Assembly: GCF_024199795.1 (NCBI RefSeq)
Contig: NZ_JANADK010000001.1
Span: forward strand, 6,200,001-6,264,000
Reading direction: 5' to 3'
DNA length: 64,000 bases
Origin: Bradyrhizobium sp. CCGB01
GTDB lineage: Bacteria; Pseudomonadota; Alphaproteobacteria; Rhizobiales; Xanthobacteraceae
Below are positions 1 to 8,711 of the stretch, piece by piece; position 1 is the first letter of the stretch; the number at the start of each line of letters is the position of its first letter. The translations under genes were made by a program, and so were the position numbers. The notes under the pieces were generated by a model. That model was not told the origin of the DNA. It ran no database searches and saw only the letters and a program-made list of their open reading frames with translations.

Positions 1-1
1 C

Positions 2-532
2 CCGATCGACATTCTCGTGCACAATGCCGGCGGCGATATCGCAGCCGCCGGCGGCAAACCCGACCCGAACGACGCGGTGCACATCAAGGAGGCCGATGTG
101 CGCGCGGTGCTGGAGCGCAATCTGCTCTCGACCATCCTGACCTGCCAGGCGGTCGCAAAAGGCATGATGGAACGCAAGCGCGGCCGCATCGTCACGCTCG
201 GCTCGGTCGCCGCCTTCAAGGGGCGCACCCAGGGCTCGATCTATGCGGTGTCGAAGGCCGGCGTCACCCACTACACGCGATGCCTGGCCGACCAGCTCCG
301 CCCCTACGACATCGCCGTCAACTGCATCGCGCCCGGCGATACCCGCACCGGCCGCTTCCTCGGCACCCGCGCGGTGGACCCGGACCGGATGGTCGAGACC
401 GGCACGCTCGACCGCATCGCGACCGTCGACGAGGTCGCCCGCGTCGTCGAATTCTTCGCAGGTCCCATGGGCGCCTTCGTCTCCGGCCAGGTGCTGCGGA
501 TCGACGGCGGCGGCCAGTGCTGGCCGGGCTGA
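2..532 (+). CDS. SDR family NAD(P)-dependent oxidoreductase (5' end missing)
   Basis: Short-chain dehydrogenase/reductase of unknown substrate. The gene enters from the left edge; 176 residues are readable in frame from base 2, so the N-terminal Rossmann TGxxxGIG motif lies outside the window. The visible part starts with the structural NAG motif (VHNAGG), then the catalytic serine region GSVAAFKG and the Y-x3-K catalytic pair in IYAVSK. The IAPGDTRTG loop that follows and the C-terminal GQVLRIDGGG are standard for cytoplasmic SDRs. A strong hairpin terminator follows 25 bases after the stop. The family assignment is secure; cofactor preference and substrate cannot be read without the N-terminus. 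Confidence 0.9.
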   Translation, partial: PIDILVHNAGGDIAAAGGKPDPNDAVHIKEADVRAVLERNLLSTILTCQAVAKGMMERKRGRIVTLGSVAAFKGRTQGSIYAVSKAGVTHYTRCLADQLRPYDIAVNCIAPGDTRTGRFLGTRAVDPDRMVETGTLDRIATVDEVARVVEFFAGPMGAFVSGQVLRIDGGGQCWPG

Positions 533-557
533 AAACGCGCGAGCGAGGCACAAAAAG

Positions 558-585
558 AAAAGGGCCGCTGCAAGCGGCCCTTTTG
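558..585. terminator. Rho-independent terminator, probably bidirectional
   Basis: Eight-base-pair GC stem GGGCCGCT / AGCGGCCC (562-569 and 573-580) with a 3-base loop, flanked by A-run on the left and TTTT on the right. It sits between the convergent SDR gene and the Tlde1-like gene, so it can stop transcription from both sides. Confidence 0.85.
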
Positions 586-607
586 CATTATCCAGGATGA
601 GCTGAGA

Positions 608-1768
608 TCACTCGACCCGCGCCAGCACGGCGAGCTTGCGGATGCCCTTGTTGCGGTAGGCGTCGAGGAACGCGTAGTAGTCCTTGAACGACACGCAGCC
701 GTTGGAATCGCCGTTCGGGCCGAGCATGAAGGTGTGGGCGAGCAGGCCGTCGCGGCCGTAGATCGCGCTCTCGCCGCCGATCGGGGTCAAGCGTAGCGCC
801 GGCACGCCGTGGAACAGCGCCTCGCGCGGCTTCAGCGTATAGATATGCGGCGGCGTCACCCCGCGCATGCGGACCCGCGAGGAACGCGGATCGTCGAGAT
901 TGGAGCCGAGGCCGGAATGCGCCTCGAGCTTGGTGCCGTCGGGCAGGTAAACCGTCTTGGCGGTGATGTCATAGACCGCGGTGTCGCGTTCATAGGGCGC
1001 CGAACCGCCGAGCATCGGGTTCTGCTCCTTCGGCGCGATCGACGCGGTCACGCTGGCATCGGCGGAGGCGTAAGCGAGCAGCCCGCCGGACGGCTCACGC
1101 TTGCCCCAGAGCTTTTCGACCATCGACTGGCGCGGTCCGGTGATCGACATCACCGCGGCCTTGGCGCGATCGGCAAACGATTTTGGCTTTGCTTCGGGCG
1201 CCGGCACGATCTCGGCCGGATCGGCCGAGGCCAGCTGCACCGGCGCGTCGGCGCCGCGCTTGCCCCTGGCAGCATCCGCAACCTTCTCAGTGACCTTCGC
1301 CGCGGCAGGCTTCAGCACTTCCGCGACCTTCGCGATCACGCCTTGCTTCGGCGCGTCCTTGGCCACAGCAACCTGGGCTGCGGGTGCAGCGCTCGCCGCA
1401 TTGGACGCCACGCCCTGCGTCGCAGCCGCGGCAAAGCGCTCGTTGAACATCTCGCGGGAGATCGGAGCGGCGACCTGCAACCGGTCGGGCAACAACGCAA
1501 AGGTTTCGTTGATGGCCTCGCCGGCCTCGCGCAGCGCCACCCTGGGCGCTCGCTTGATCACGGGCTCGTCGTAGCCAATGCTGCCGACGGTCGGATAGAC
1601 GCTGGCGCCGAACACGTTGCTGTAGATGGTCCAGCCGGCGCCGATCACGGCGCAGCCGATCGCCGCGGCGCCAAGCCAATTGGTCGCAGTCATTTTCCGG
1701 GAAGGCTTCCGATATGAATTCTTGGACTTCCGTGCCGCGTTACTCTGCGCAGCGATACTCGTACTCAT
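608..1768 (-). CDS. Tlde1/DUF2778-domain exported protein (L,D-transpeptidase-like)
   Basis: A 386-residue protein whose last ~140 residues form a Tlde1 (DUF2778) domain, an L,D-transpeptidase/carboxypeptidase-like fold acting on peptidoglycan. The catalytic signature is present: a histidine in LLAHTFMLG and the cysteine in DSNGCVSF. The N-terminus has a basic stretch, then one membrane segment (WLGAAAIGCAVIGAGWTIYS), then a long Ala/Lys/Pro-rich linker of about 200 residues, so the domain is probably held in the periplasm. The frame is open to 1933, but the start at 1768 (MSTSIAAQ) is preferred because the sequence before it is not protein-like; MTATNW at 1693 is an alternative. Tlde1 is known as a type VI effector in enterobacteria, but no immunity or T6SS gene is adjacent, so a housekeeping cell-wall role is more likely. 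Confidence 0.8.
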   Translation of the reverse strand: MSTSIAAQSNAARKSKNSYRKPSRKMTATNWLGAAAIGCAVIGAGWTIYSNVFGASVYPTVGSIGYDEPVIKRAPRVALREAGEAINETFALLPDRLQVAAPISREMFNERFAAAATQGVASNAASAAPAAQVAVAKDAPKQGVIAKVAEVLKPAAAKVTEKVADAARGKRGADAPVQLASADPAEIVPAPEAKPKSFADRAKAAVMSITGPRQSMVEKLWGKREPSGGLLAYASADASVTASIAPKEQNPMLGGSAPYERDTAVYDITAKTVYLPDGTKLEAHSGLGSNLDDPRSSRVRMRGVTPPHIYTLKPREALFHGVPALRLTPIGGESAIYGRDGLLAHTFMLGPNGDSNGCVSFKDYYAFLDAYRNKGIRKLAVLARVE

Positions 1769-2358
1769 TCGCCTTGCGTCCAGGACGGTGTCACTCAGTC
1801 CCCCTTCGAAGTGCCGCTGGTCACGATCCGGGACCAGCATCTCGCAGGAGGTCGGAGCGTCATTAAGGCGACTTTTAGTTAAATGCGGATTAAGTTCGGG
1901 CGGATATGGGGCGGCGCGTTCACGCTGTCCCATTTCGAGAAAAAAGTCCGCAGAACTACGGACTTAGGCGGGTCTGTTAACTATAATTCTCGGCCGGATC
2001 GGAGCGGTCAGCGGACCTCACCGGCCGCCTTCCTAAACGCATCCAACCAAGTCCTTTTCGTGGTCATCAAATCGGCCCGACCATAGCGCCGGAGCGTTGC
2101 GCGGGGCTGGTGCGCGCAGGCCCTCCTTCCTCTCCCGCCACGCGCGCGTGTCGGCAGAACGGCGGAAGCAACTCGCCCATCGCGCATGGAGCGCTGACAC
2201 CGCACGGCGCCGTGACTGAAAGTTGATCGCGCCCGTCTGGAAATGGCCGTGCCGAGAAAATAGCTGCAACCTCGGCACTTTTCAGCAGCCTCTGCGCGTG
2301 ATACGGTACCGTATCAACATCGCCTTGAACTGTGCCGAGCACGCAAACGGAGGCTGGC
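1769..2358. other. Intergenic region upstream of divergent genes
   Basis: 590 bases without a convincing gene. The minus-strand frame of the Tlde1-like gene stays open to 1933 but its codons there do not look coding. The only clear structure is the perfect palindrome at 2299-2316. Promoters for both divergent genes are expected here but no clear -35/-10 could be assigned. Confidence 0.5.
2299..2316. promoter_or_regulatory. Perfect 18-bp palindrome, probable operator
   Basis: TGATACGGTACCGTATCA is its own reverse complement over all 18 bases. It lies 42 bases before the start codon of the FecR-domain gene, a normal place for an operator. The form resembles operators of TetR-like dimers, but no regulator gene is adjacent, so the protein that binds is unknown. 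Confidence 0.55.
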
Positions 2359-2883
2359 ATGAGAGGGTTCGCGCGCACAGGGTTTTTCGCCCTGGCGGGG
2401 TCGCTTCTGTTGATTGGATCTGCGACTGCGCAGCCTGCCACCAATGCGGGCTGCACGGCATCGCCATCGGCGGCCGGCACGCAGACCTGGCGCTGCGACA
2501 ACGGCATCACCATCGTTGCGGAAAACGGCGCCAGATTTGAACTTAAGGACGCCAACCGCGACGGACATATAGACTCCGTGGAGTTGAGCAGCAAAGCGCT
2601 GCTGGTCGAGGTCCCCAGAAAGCCCGGCGGCAATCCCTTCAAGGTGCTGACGCCGCAGGCGATCGCCGCCGTGCGCGGGACGAAATGGGCGGTCGACGTC
2701 GCCGATGCAAAGACTTCGGTGTTCGTCGCCGACGGCCGCGTCGGCGTGACCCGCAGGAGCCGCGGGCGCGGCGTCGTTTTAGGTCCCGGCGAAGGCGTCG
2801 ACGTGGAAGCGACCGGCCCTCTGAGCGTCAAGCAGTGGGGCAAGCCGCGCATCGACGCGCTGATGGCACGCCTCGGACAATGA
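2359..2883 (+). CDS. Exported FecR-domain protein
   Basis: 174 residues. A signal peptide (MRGFARTGFFALAGSLLLIG..ATAQ) is followed by a FecR-type beta domain: the stretch TPQAIAAVRGTKWAVDV..TSVFVADGRVGV is the FecR core, ending in a GPGEGVDV turn. The start at 2359 is preferred over the upstream in-frame ATG at 2332 because GGAGG lies just before it and the signal peptide then starts directly. FecR domains are periplasmic ligand or partner-binding modules. It lies 61 bases before a CHASE2 adenylate cyclase; FecR-domain proteins are repeatedly found next to CHASE2 proteins, so it may be the periplasmic partner of that sensor (inference). It is not a sigma-factor regulator here, as no ECF sigma gene is nearby. 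Confidence 0.8.
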   Translation: MRGFARTGFFALAGSLLLIGSATAQPATNAGCTASPSAAGTQTWRCDNGITIVAENGARFELKDANRDGHIDSVELSSKALLVEVPRKPGGNPFKVLTPQAIAAVRGTKWAVDVADAKTSVFVADGRVGVTRRSRGRGVVLGPGEGVDVEATGPLSVKQWGKPRIDALMARLGQ

Positions 2884-2944
2884 GGCCGGGTCGATAAGGC
2901 TCAGCCAATGAGATTTGGACACAGGAAGATTGCAGACCGACCGC

Positions 2945-4834
2945 ATGAGTAGCCGACGCGTTCAGATCCTGGTGGCACTCGTCCTCACCGCGCTGTGGGG
3001 CGCGGGCATCTATGCCGGCCACGCCAACGGTCATCTGCGCTTTCTCGATCGGCTCGAGGCGACGCTGACGGATTGGCGGACGCAAGTCCGCGGCGTGAAG
3101 GCTGCGCCCGATCTCGTCACCATCGTCGCGATCGACGACACCGTGGTGAAGCGCGGCGGCACCTATCCGCTGCCGCGCGCCGATCTCGCCCGCGTGGTCG
3201 ACACCATCGTGCAGTTCAAGCCGAAAGTCGTCGCGATCGACCTGCTTCTGGTCGACCGCAGCGCCGCGATCGGCGACGCCACGCTGGCCAACACGCTCGC
3301 CACCGGTCCCATGGTGCTCGCCGCCGCGGCGATCTTCCCGTCTGCAAGCGAGACCGTGGAGCCGAGCAGCCAGGGCCCCCTCGCCGTTCTCCCGCAGGCC
3401 GAGCGCTTCCTGCTGCCGCTGCCGGCGTTCGCCGATCACGCCGAGGTCGGCGTCGTCAACGTCGCGACGGGACAATCGGGCTCGCCGCTCGCGGTGCCGA
3501 TGCTGTTCCGGACGCGCGACAAGGTCGAGCTGTCATTTCCCCTGCGCGTTGCGACGCGCGCGCTCGACAAGCCGCTGACGATCGCGCCGGATCATCTCAT
3601 GCTCGGCGACCGCGCGGTGCCGACCGACACTGACTTCGCGCTGCCGATCACCTATTACGGCCCGCGCCGCACCATCCGCACTGTCAGCGCCCAGAGCATC
3701 TTCGACGGCACGCTCAATCGCGCGGCGATCGAGAACCGGATCGTGGTGATCGGCGCTTCGGTCGCCGGCGGCGGCGACTTCTATCCGACGCCGTTCGATT
3801 CCCTGATGCCGGGAGTCGAGGTGGTCTCGACCGCAATCACCCATCTGGTCGCCGGCGACGGCATCGTGCGCGACCGCAAGGTCCACATCGCCGACGCGCT
3901 CACCGCAATCCTGCTGCCGATGCTGCTGGTGGGCCTGCTCGCCTGGCGGCGCAGCGCGCTCGGCATCACAGCGGCAGCCGCGGCGATGATTGCCTGGGCC
4001 GGCCTCAACCTGTTCGCGTTCACGCACGGCGTCTGGCTGAACGCCGCGACCACGCTCGCCGCAGCCGTGCCGCCGGTGGTAGTCTTTGCCGGCGTGCAAT
4101 TGTGGGCGGGAGGCCGCCGCACGCAATATTTTGCCGCCAAGAGCCGGTCGCTCGCGCAATTCCAGGCGCCGGCCGTGCAGGAGTGGCTGGCGCGTGATCC
4201 GAATTTCCTGTCGAAACCGGTCCGGCAAGACGCCGCCGTCGTCTTCATCGATCTCTCGGGCTTCACGGCGCTGAGCGAACGGATCGATCCGGACGAGCTG
4301 CAGGACATTCTGAAGGCGTTCCACGTGCTGATCGACAAGACCGCGGTCGATTGCGGCGGCATGATCACCAGTTTTCTCGGCGACGGCGCGATGATCCTGT
4401 TCGGCCTGCCAAGTGCGATGCCCGACGATGCGGCGCGCGCGCTGAAATGTTCGATCGACCTGCACCGCGGCGCCGAGCGTTGGATCGCGTCACTGCCATC
4501 AGCGATCGGCGGCTGTCTCGGTTTCAAGATCGGAGCGCATTTCGGCCCGATCGTCGCCTCCCGTCTCGGCGAGAGCCACCAGCACATCACGGCAAACGGC
4601 GACACCGTCAACGTCGCCAGCCGGCTGATGGAGGTCGCCGCCCAGAACGATGCGCGGCTCGCACTGACCGATACGCTGCTGGATGCGGCCGACTTCCACG
4701 GCGCGCCCGACGGCGTTCTGTCAGGCCCCCTGCTCACGCAGGTCCGCGGCCGCTCCGGCGTCGTGACCGTGTGGTTCTGGCGCGATCAGGATGGGCCGGG
4801 CCAGGCGGCGACCAGGGCCGAGGTGATCGGCTAA
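2945..4834 (+). CDS. CHASE2-domain adenylate/guanylate cyclase
   Basis: 629-residue membrane sensor that makes cyclic nucleotide. One N-terminal membrane segment (residues ~5-25), an extracytoplasmic CHASE2 domain (~30-300), three closely packed membrane segments (~315-388), then a class III cyclase domain (~429-608). Catalytic residues are intact: metal aspartates in FIDLSGFTAL and GDGAMILFG, and the transition-state Asn/Arg pair in NVASRL. The ATG at 2945 is used; in-frame TTG codons at 2915 and 2930 are possible but the latter sits too close to AGGAAG. The FecR-domain gene just upstream is the likely partner. Substrate (ATP versus GTP) is assumed ATP from family habit. Confidence 0.9.
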   Translation: MSSRRVQILVALVLTALWGAGIYAGHANGHLRFLDRLEATLTDWRTQVRGVKAAPDLVTIVAIDDTVVKRGGTYPLPRADLARVVDTIVQFKPKVVAIDLLLVDRSAAIGDATLANTLATGPMVLAAAAIFPSASETVEPSSQGPLAVLPQAERFLLPLPAFADHAEVGVVNVATGQSGSPLAVPMLFRTRDKVELSFPLRVATRALDKPLTIAPDHLMLGDRAVPTDTDFALPITYYGPRRTIRTVSAQSIFDGTLNRAAIENRIVVIGASVAGGGDFYPTPFDSLMPGVEVVSTAITHLVAGDGIVRDRKVHIADALTAILLPMLLVGLLAWRRSALGITAAAAAMIAWAGLNLFAFTHGVWLNAATTLAAAVPPVVVFAGVQLWAGGRRTQYFAAKSRSLAQFQAPAVQEWLARDPNFLSKPVRQDAAVVFIDLSGFTALSERIDPDELQDILKAFHVLIDKTAVDCGGMITSFLGDGAMILFGLPSAMPDDAARALKCSIDLHRGAERWIASLPSAIGGCLGFKIGAHFGPIVASRLGESHQHITANGDTVNVASRLMEVAAQNDARLALTDTLLDAADFHGAPDGVLSGPLLTQVRGRSGVVTVWFWRDQDGPGQAATRAEVIG

Positions 4835-4860
4835 TAACCACCGCTGTTGCCCAACACACT

Positions 4861-5006
4861 GCTGTCGTCCCCGCGCACGCGGGGACCCATACCGCGTGAT
4901 CTATCGATGAGCGCGGTGCCTGTACCGCGCGAAGACCTGCTCACGACCAGTCCTCGTCAAACCACTCCCTGGCGGTATGGGTCCCTGCGTTCGCAGGGAC
5001 GACAGT
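4861..5006. repeat. Inverted pair of REP-like palindromes
   Basis: Two ~34-base copies in opposite orientation at 4862-4895 and 4971-5005. Each holds a hairpin (CCCCGCG-CACGCGGGG in the first, CCCTGCG..CGCAGGG in the second) followed by CCCATACCGC or its complement. The ~75 bases between have no coding look. This is the layout of a REP doublet. Confidence 0.7.
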
Positions 5007-5024
5007 AGAGGAAGGGACGCCGGG

Positions 5025-6527
5025 CTACCGCGCTTCCGGCGGCGGCGAGCGATCGAGCACGTCGCCCTTGGGGCCTTCGAGCAGATCGATGCCGTAGGTC
5101 TCGACCACGAGCGGGCCGCGCTTGCGCTGCAATTGCGCGACCTGTGTCACGCTGCCGAAGAGATCCTCGAGAGCCGGACGGCCGTCCGAGCGCAGCTCGT
5201 CGACATAGATCAGCTTGCCGGCAAGCAGCTTTGGATCGGGCTCGGGCATGTTGACCCAGCGAATGCGCTGGTTCTGCTGCAGCACGCAGGTGCCGCGCGG
5301 CAGGTAAAACGAGAGCCAGCCGGTCGTGCCGTAATCCGGCGCGAGCACGCAGCTCGCGCCATTGCGCGCGCGCACGGCTTCGATTTCGGCGGCGAGCTCG
5401 CGCCAGCCGACGCCAACGCTGCGCACGGTCGCATCGCGGCGATGGCCCGACAGCCAGCCGGTGTTGGCCTGCACGATCAGCGCGGCAAACATCACGATGC
5501 CGGTGGGCGCCGCCCAGCGCAGACAAAAATCGACCAGGCGGCGTGCGCGCGGCTGCCACTGCACGAGATTGGCGGCGGCGGCCGCGGCAACGATGAAGGG
5601 CGGATAGACCGGCGCGAACCAGTTGGCCTCGACGCGGGCATGCAGCGAATGCCAGACGAAATAGGCGACGATGGTCCAGAACATCGCCTCGATCAGCACG
5701 CGCGAGGCCAGCGCGCCGGCCCTGCGCCAGGTCAGCGCATGCAGACCCATCGCACCGAGAATGAAGACCAGCGGGGTCGCGAACGCGATCTGGGTCGGGA
5801 TCAGCTCGGCGATGAAGACCGGACGGAAGTCTTCGATCTTGGCGCGGCCGAGCTGCTTTGCGAACGAGACCCATTGATGATCTGCGTTCCAGAGGATCAC
5901 CGGTGAGAACAGCGCGAGGGCAACGAGGCCGCCGAGATACGGCCAGGGCGACAGAAACCAGTGCCGCAGCTTCGGCACGGAGGCGAGCCAGATCAGGATC
6001 GCGGCGCCGAAGAACATCGCCGTGTATTTCGATAGCAGCGCCGCGCCGACCGCCGCGCCGACTGCGAGCCACCAGACGCCGCGGCCGGTCTCCAGGACTT
6101 TTGCGAGAAAGAACAGCACGAAGCTGGAGGCGACCAGCAGCGGCGCATCCGGCGTCACGATCAGCGTGCCGACCGAGGCCATCATCGTCACGTTGAGCAG
6201 GATTGCGCTGGTCGCGGCCACCCGCGCACCGCCGAACAGGATCGCGGCGGAGCGATAGATCGCATAGCTCATCGGCAGCGCGAGCAGGATCGAGACCAGG
6301 CGGACGCCGAGCTCGGTGTCGCCGGCGATCATGGTGCCGGCGCGGATCACATAGGCGACCATCGGCGGATGGTCGTAATAGCCCCCGGCGAGGTTCTTCG
6401 ACCACATCCAGTAATAGGCTTCGTCGAAGGTGATCGGCGTGAACGCGGCGGCGACCAGCCGCAATCCGACCAGCGCAAGAATCACCAGTACGGTGTTGCG
6501 GACGATCCGCGCGTCAGCCCCACCCAT
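5025..6527 (-). CDS. GT39-family membrane glycosyltransferase
   Basis: 500-residue polytopic protein of the PMT/ArnT-like glycosyltransferase family 39, which moves a sugar from a polyprenyl-phosphate carrier to an acceptor on the periplasmic side. The first loop carries the diagnostic acidic pair in ITFDEAYYWMW and the YYDHPPM motif; about ten hydrophobic segments follow, then a soluble C-terminal part with a YVDELRSD segment. It starts 7 bases after the stop of the GT2-GtrA gene, so the two are one operon: the GT2 enzyme would make the lipid-linked sugar, GtrA would flip it and this enzyme would transfer it (inference from family roles). The acceptor is unknown. Confidence 0.88.
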   Translation of the reverse strand: MGGADARIVRNTVLVILALVGLRLVAAAFTPITFDEAYYWMWSKNLAGGYYDHPPMVAYVIRAGTMIAGDTELGVRLVSILLALPMSYAIYRSAAILFGGARVAATSAILLNVTMMASVGTLIVTPDAPLLVASSFVLFFLAKVLETGRGVWWLAVGAAVGAALLSKYTAMFFGAAILIWLASVPKLRHWFLSPWPYLGGLVALALFSPVILWNADHQWVSFAKQLGRAKIEDFRPVFIAELIPTQIAFATPLVFILGAMGLHALTWRRAGALASRVLIEAMFWTIVAYFVWHSLHARVEANWFAPVYPPFIVAAAAAANLVQWQPRARRLVDFCLRWAAPTGIVMFAALIVQANTGWLSGHRRDATVRSVGVGWRELAAEIEAVRARNGASCVLAPDYGTTGWLSFYLPRGTCVLQQNQRIRWVNMPEPDPKLLAGKLIYVDELRSDGRPALEDLFGSVTQVAQLQRKRGPLVVETYGIDLLEGPKGDVLDRSPPPEAR

Positions 6528-6534
6528 CCTGCAG

Positions 6535-7668
6535 CTATTTCTTGCGCCAGACGAACAGTCCGGACATCGCGTAGTTCCACACCACGCCCATCAGCGCACC
6601 GGCCATGCCGGCCAGCCACCAGATCGGCTCCTGGTCGTAGACCGAGAAGGCGACGCCGACATTGGCGAGCAGGCCGACGCTGCACACGATGTAGAACGCG
6701 ATCAGGCCGCGCAGCAGCGCGAAGCCCTTCAGCCGCTGGTCGCGGTAGGTGAGGAAGTTGTTGAGGACGAAATTGCTGGTCATGGCGACGATGGCGCCCG
6801 CGGCCTGCGCCTCCGCGAACGGCGCCTTGAACAGCTCAAGTCCGATGAACAGCGTGGTCAGATGCACGACGAGGCCGATGCCGCCGACCATCGCGAACAG
6901 GATGAAGCGTAGCGAGACGATGTCGTTGCTCAGCTTGGCCAGGACGAGGCCGAGGAAGTCTAGTGCGACCATGGAATCGAGCTTGCTCTCGCCGTGCTGG
7001 CGGGCACCAAAGGTGTAGGGAATCTCGACGGCGCGCAACGTGCCTTGCGCGGAGGCGACGAGATCGAGCAGGATCTTGAAGCCGTGCACCGACAGCTTCG
7101 GCGCGAGCTCCTCGAAACGGTCGCGGCGAACCATGAAGAAGCCACTCATGGGATCGGCGATCTCCACCCGCAGCATCTTCTTTGCGACCTCGGTCGCCAG
7201 CGCGCTGGCGCCGGCGCGCTGCTTGTTGAAGCCTTCGCTCTTGTAGCCCTCGATGTAGCGGCTGCCGACGACGAGATCGGCCTGCTCGCTCGCGAGCAGC
7301 AACAGCATCTTCGGCAACTGGGTCTCGTCGTGCTGAAGGTCGGCATCGATCACGGCGACGTAGGGCGCGCTGGAGGCCAGAATGCCCTCGATGCAGGCGC
7401 CCGACAGGCCGCGACGACCGATGCGGCGGACACAGCGCACGCGATTGTCGCGCTGCGCCAGTGCGCGCACGACATCCCAGGTGCCGTCGGGCGAATTGTC
7501 GTCGACGAACACGACTTCCCAGGCGACGTTGGCGAGTGTCGCCTCCAGCCGCCGGTACAGCACCGTGACGTTGTCGCGCTCGTTGAACGTCGGGACGATC
7601 ACCGACAGTTCCGGCGCCTCTTGAGCCTGCGGGGACGTGTCGGGGCCCGGTCTGATCGCTTCATTCAT
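6535..7668 (-). CDS. GT2 dolichol-phosphate-mannosyltransferase-like enzyme fused to GtrA
   Basis: 377 residues in two parts. Residues ~20-250 are a GT-A glycosyltransferase of the DPM1/GtrB type, with LSVIVPTFNERDN, VVFVDDNSPDGTWD and the metal-binding VIDADLQHDE motif. Residues ~255-377 are a four-helix GtrA domain (FAMVGGIGLVVHL, SNFVLNNFLTYR), thought to flip polyprenyl-linked sugar. The frame is open up to 7905, but the ATG at 7668 (MNEAIRPG) is chosen since homologous sequence begins just after it and the upstream part has poor composition. First gene of the operon with the GT39 enzyme. The donor sugar cannot be told from sequence. Confidence 0.88.
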   Translation of the reverse strand: MNEAIRPGPDTSPQAQEAPELSVIVPTFNERDNVTVLYRRLEATLANVAWEVVFVDDNSPDGTWDVVRALAQRDNRVRCVRRIGRRGLSGACIEGILASSAPYVAVIDADLQHDETQLPKMLLLLASEQADLVVGSRYIEGYKSEGFNKQRAGASALATEVAKKMLRVEIADPMSGFFMVRRDRFEELAPKLSVHGFKILLDLVASAQGTLRAVEIPYTFGARQHGESKLDSMVALDFLGLVLAKLSNDIVSLRFILFAMVGGIGLVVHLTTLFIGLELFKAPFAEAQAAGAIVAMTSNFVLNNFLTYRDQRLKGFALLRGLIAFYIVCSVGLLANVGVAFSVYDQEPIWWLAGMAGALMGVVWNYAMSGLFVWRKK

Positions 7669-7928
7669 GACGGGAGCGTATATCCGCCGCGTCCTGCGCT
7701 GCCAAGTTCTAGCGCTGCCAAGCGAGGGTTTCTCTGGGGAACGGCCCAAAAGGGCCCTAAAATGCCAACGACCCCGGAACGGCGGACCGCGCGTACATCC
7801 GGCGCAGGTCCAGGCTATTCCAAGGTCGTCCCAGCGCCGGAGTTTTCGCTCAACGTCGCCGTTAGAAGCTAGATAGGAACGGCAAAACCGCTTCGCAAGG
7901 GCCAAAAGGCTCCTTTTTCAGACCCTTG

Positions 7929-8126
7929 CTAGTTCGGGACTTCCTTGATCACCGGCCCACGTGGCACGGGTGCGGCCGGGACAGCGGGCGCCGCCGCAGC
8001 CGGTTCGACCTTTACCGGCCTGGGCGGCTTGCCGTACTGGCCGATCGGCCCGAACACGATGGCGACCGCAAGCACGACCGCCGCGACGATCGCGCCCAGA
8101 ATGCCACCCACCGACTCAGACGACAT
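7929..8126 (-). CDS. Small single-TM protein, hypothetical
   Basis: 65 residues: a short head, one membrane helix (GGILGAIVAAVVLAVAIVFG), then a Pro/Ala/Val-rich tail ending GPVIKEVPN. Not recognised as a named family; proteins of this shape are common in Bradyrhizobiaceae. It lies alone between the glycosyltransferase operon and another small exported protein on the same strand (88 bases away). A weak GCAAGGG/CCCTTGC stem with T-rich interior spans its stop codon. Confidence 0.55.
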   Translation of the reverse strand: MSSESVGGILGAIVAAVVLAVAIVFGPIGQYGKPPRPVKVEPAAAAPAVPAAPVPRGPVIKEVPN

Positions 8127-8214
8127 GGAAGCCCACCCCTGTTCCAGATGCGCCCAGTGATACCATGGATGCGCGCGGCGCCGGAAGAGCTCCCGGACGG
8201 CCTCGGTGAATGGC

Positions 8215-8610
8215 CTACTTCTGCGGCAGCCGGTGCTTGACGAAGGCCGTCACAATGTCCTTCTGCGCCGACTCGACCGCCCTGTTCGCGGTGGCGAGAT
8301 GGGCGCCGGAATCGATGTTGGGATATTGCGTGGTGAGATAGTCGAGCAGCGCCACCCGGTAATATTGCCGCTCCGACGGACAGGCTCCCGCGACCGAACG
8401 GCCGAAATCCTGTTCCGACAGTCCCTGATTGGAGTCGCGCGAATATTCCCGCGCCAGGCAATGCCAGTAATCGTCGCGGCCCTGCTGGGCGAGCTTCTGC
8501 GCCCCCTTGGCGTCATCGTCATCCGCCATGGCTGAAGATATCATGGCCGAAGATATCATGGCAGCAGATGTCATCATGACGAGCGCCGCTCCCAGCATCA
8601 GCATCCGCAT
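8215..8610 (-). CDS. Small exported protein, hypothetical
   Basis: 131 residues. The ATG at 8610 follows AGGAG at good spacing, although the frame is open to 8739. The N-terminus is a signal peptide with an unusual repeated part (MISSAMISSAM) and probable cleavage at AMA-DDDD. The mature part is helical and polar with two cysteines (YWHCLAREYS and AGACPSERQY), suggesting a periplasmic protein. No family recognised. The repeat in the signal peptide is due to a 15-base tandem repeat at 8531-8575. Confidence 0.65.
   Translation of the reverse strand: MRMLMLGAALVMMTSAAMISSAMISSAMADDDDAKGAQKLAQQGRDDYWHCLAREYSRDSNQGLSEQDFGRSVAGACPSERQYYRVALLDYLTTQYPNIDSGAHLATANRAVESAQKDIVTAFVKHRLPQK
8531..8575. 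repeat. 15-bp tandem repeat inside a signal-peptide coding region
   Basis: Units at 8531-8545 and 8546-8560 differ at one base (GCTGAAGATATCATG / GCCGAAGATATCATG); a third, diverged unit follows at 8561-8575. Read on the minus strand they encode the repeated MISSA peptide of the hydrophobic core, so change of unit number would keep frame and only alter signal-peptide length. Confidence 0.75.
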
Positions 8611-8711
8611 TCTTGTTCTCCTTTTTCGCGGGTCCGTCGCAAAGCTTAGACCGGGCGCGGCAACTGGCCAATCACATCTGGTTTGATTAGGATGAGGTCC
8701 CTCCCCCGTCG

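Noticed and set aside
608..1768. Tlde1-domain gene as a T6SS effector-immunity pair
   Set aside because: No immunity gene, VgrG, Hcp or PAAR gene is adjacent.
7895..7929. GCAAGGG/CCCTTGC stem as terminator
   Set aside because: Long, imperfect interior and no terminal T-run on the correct side; kept only as a note.
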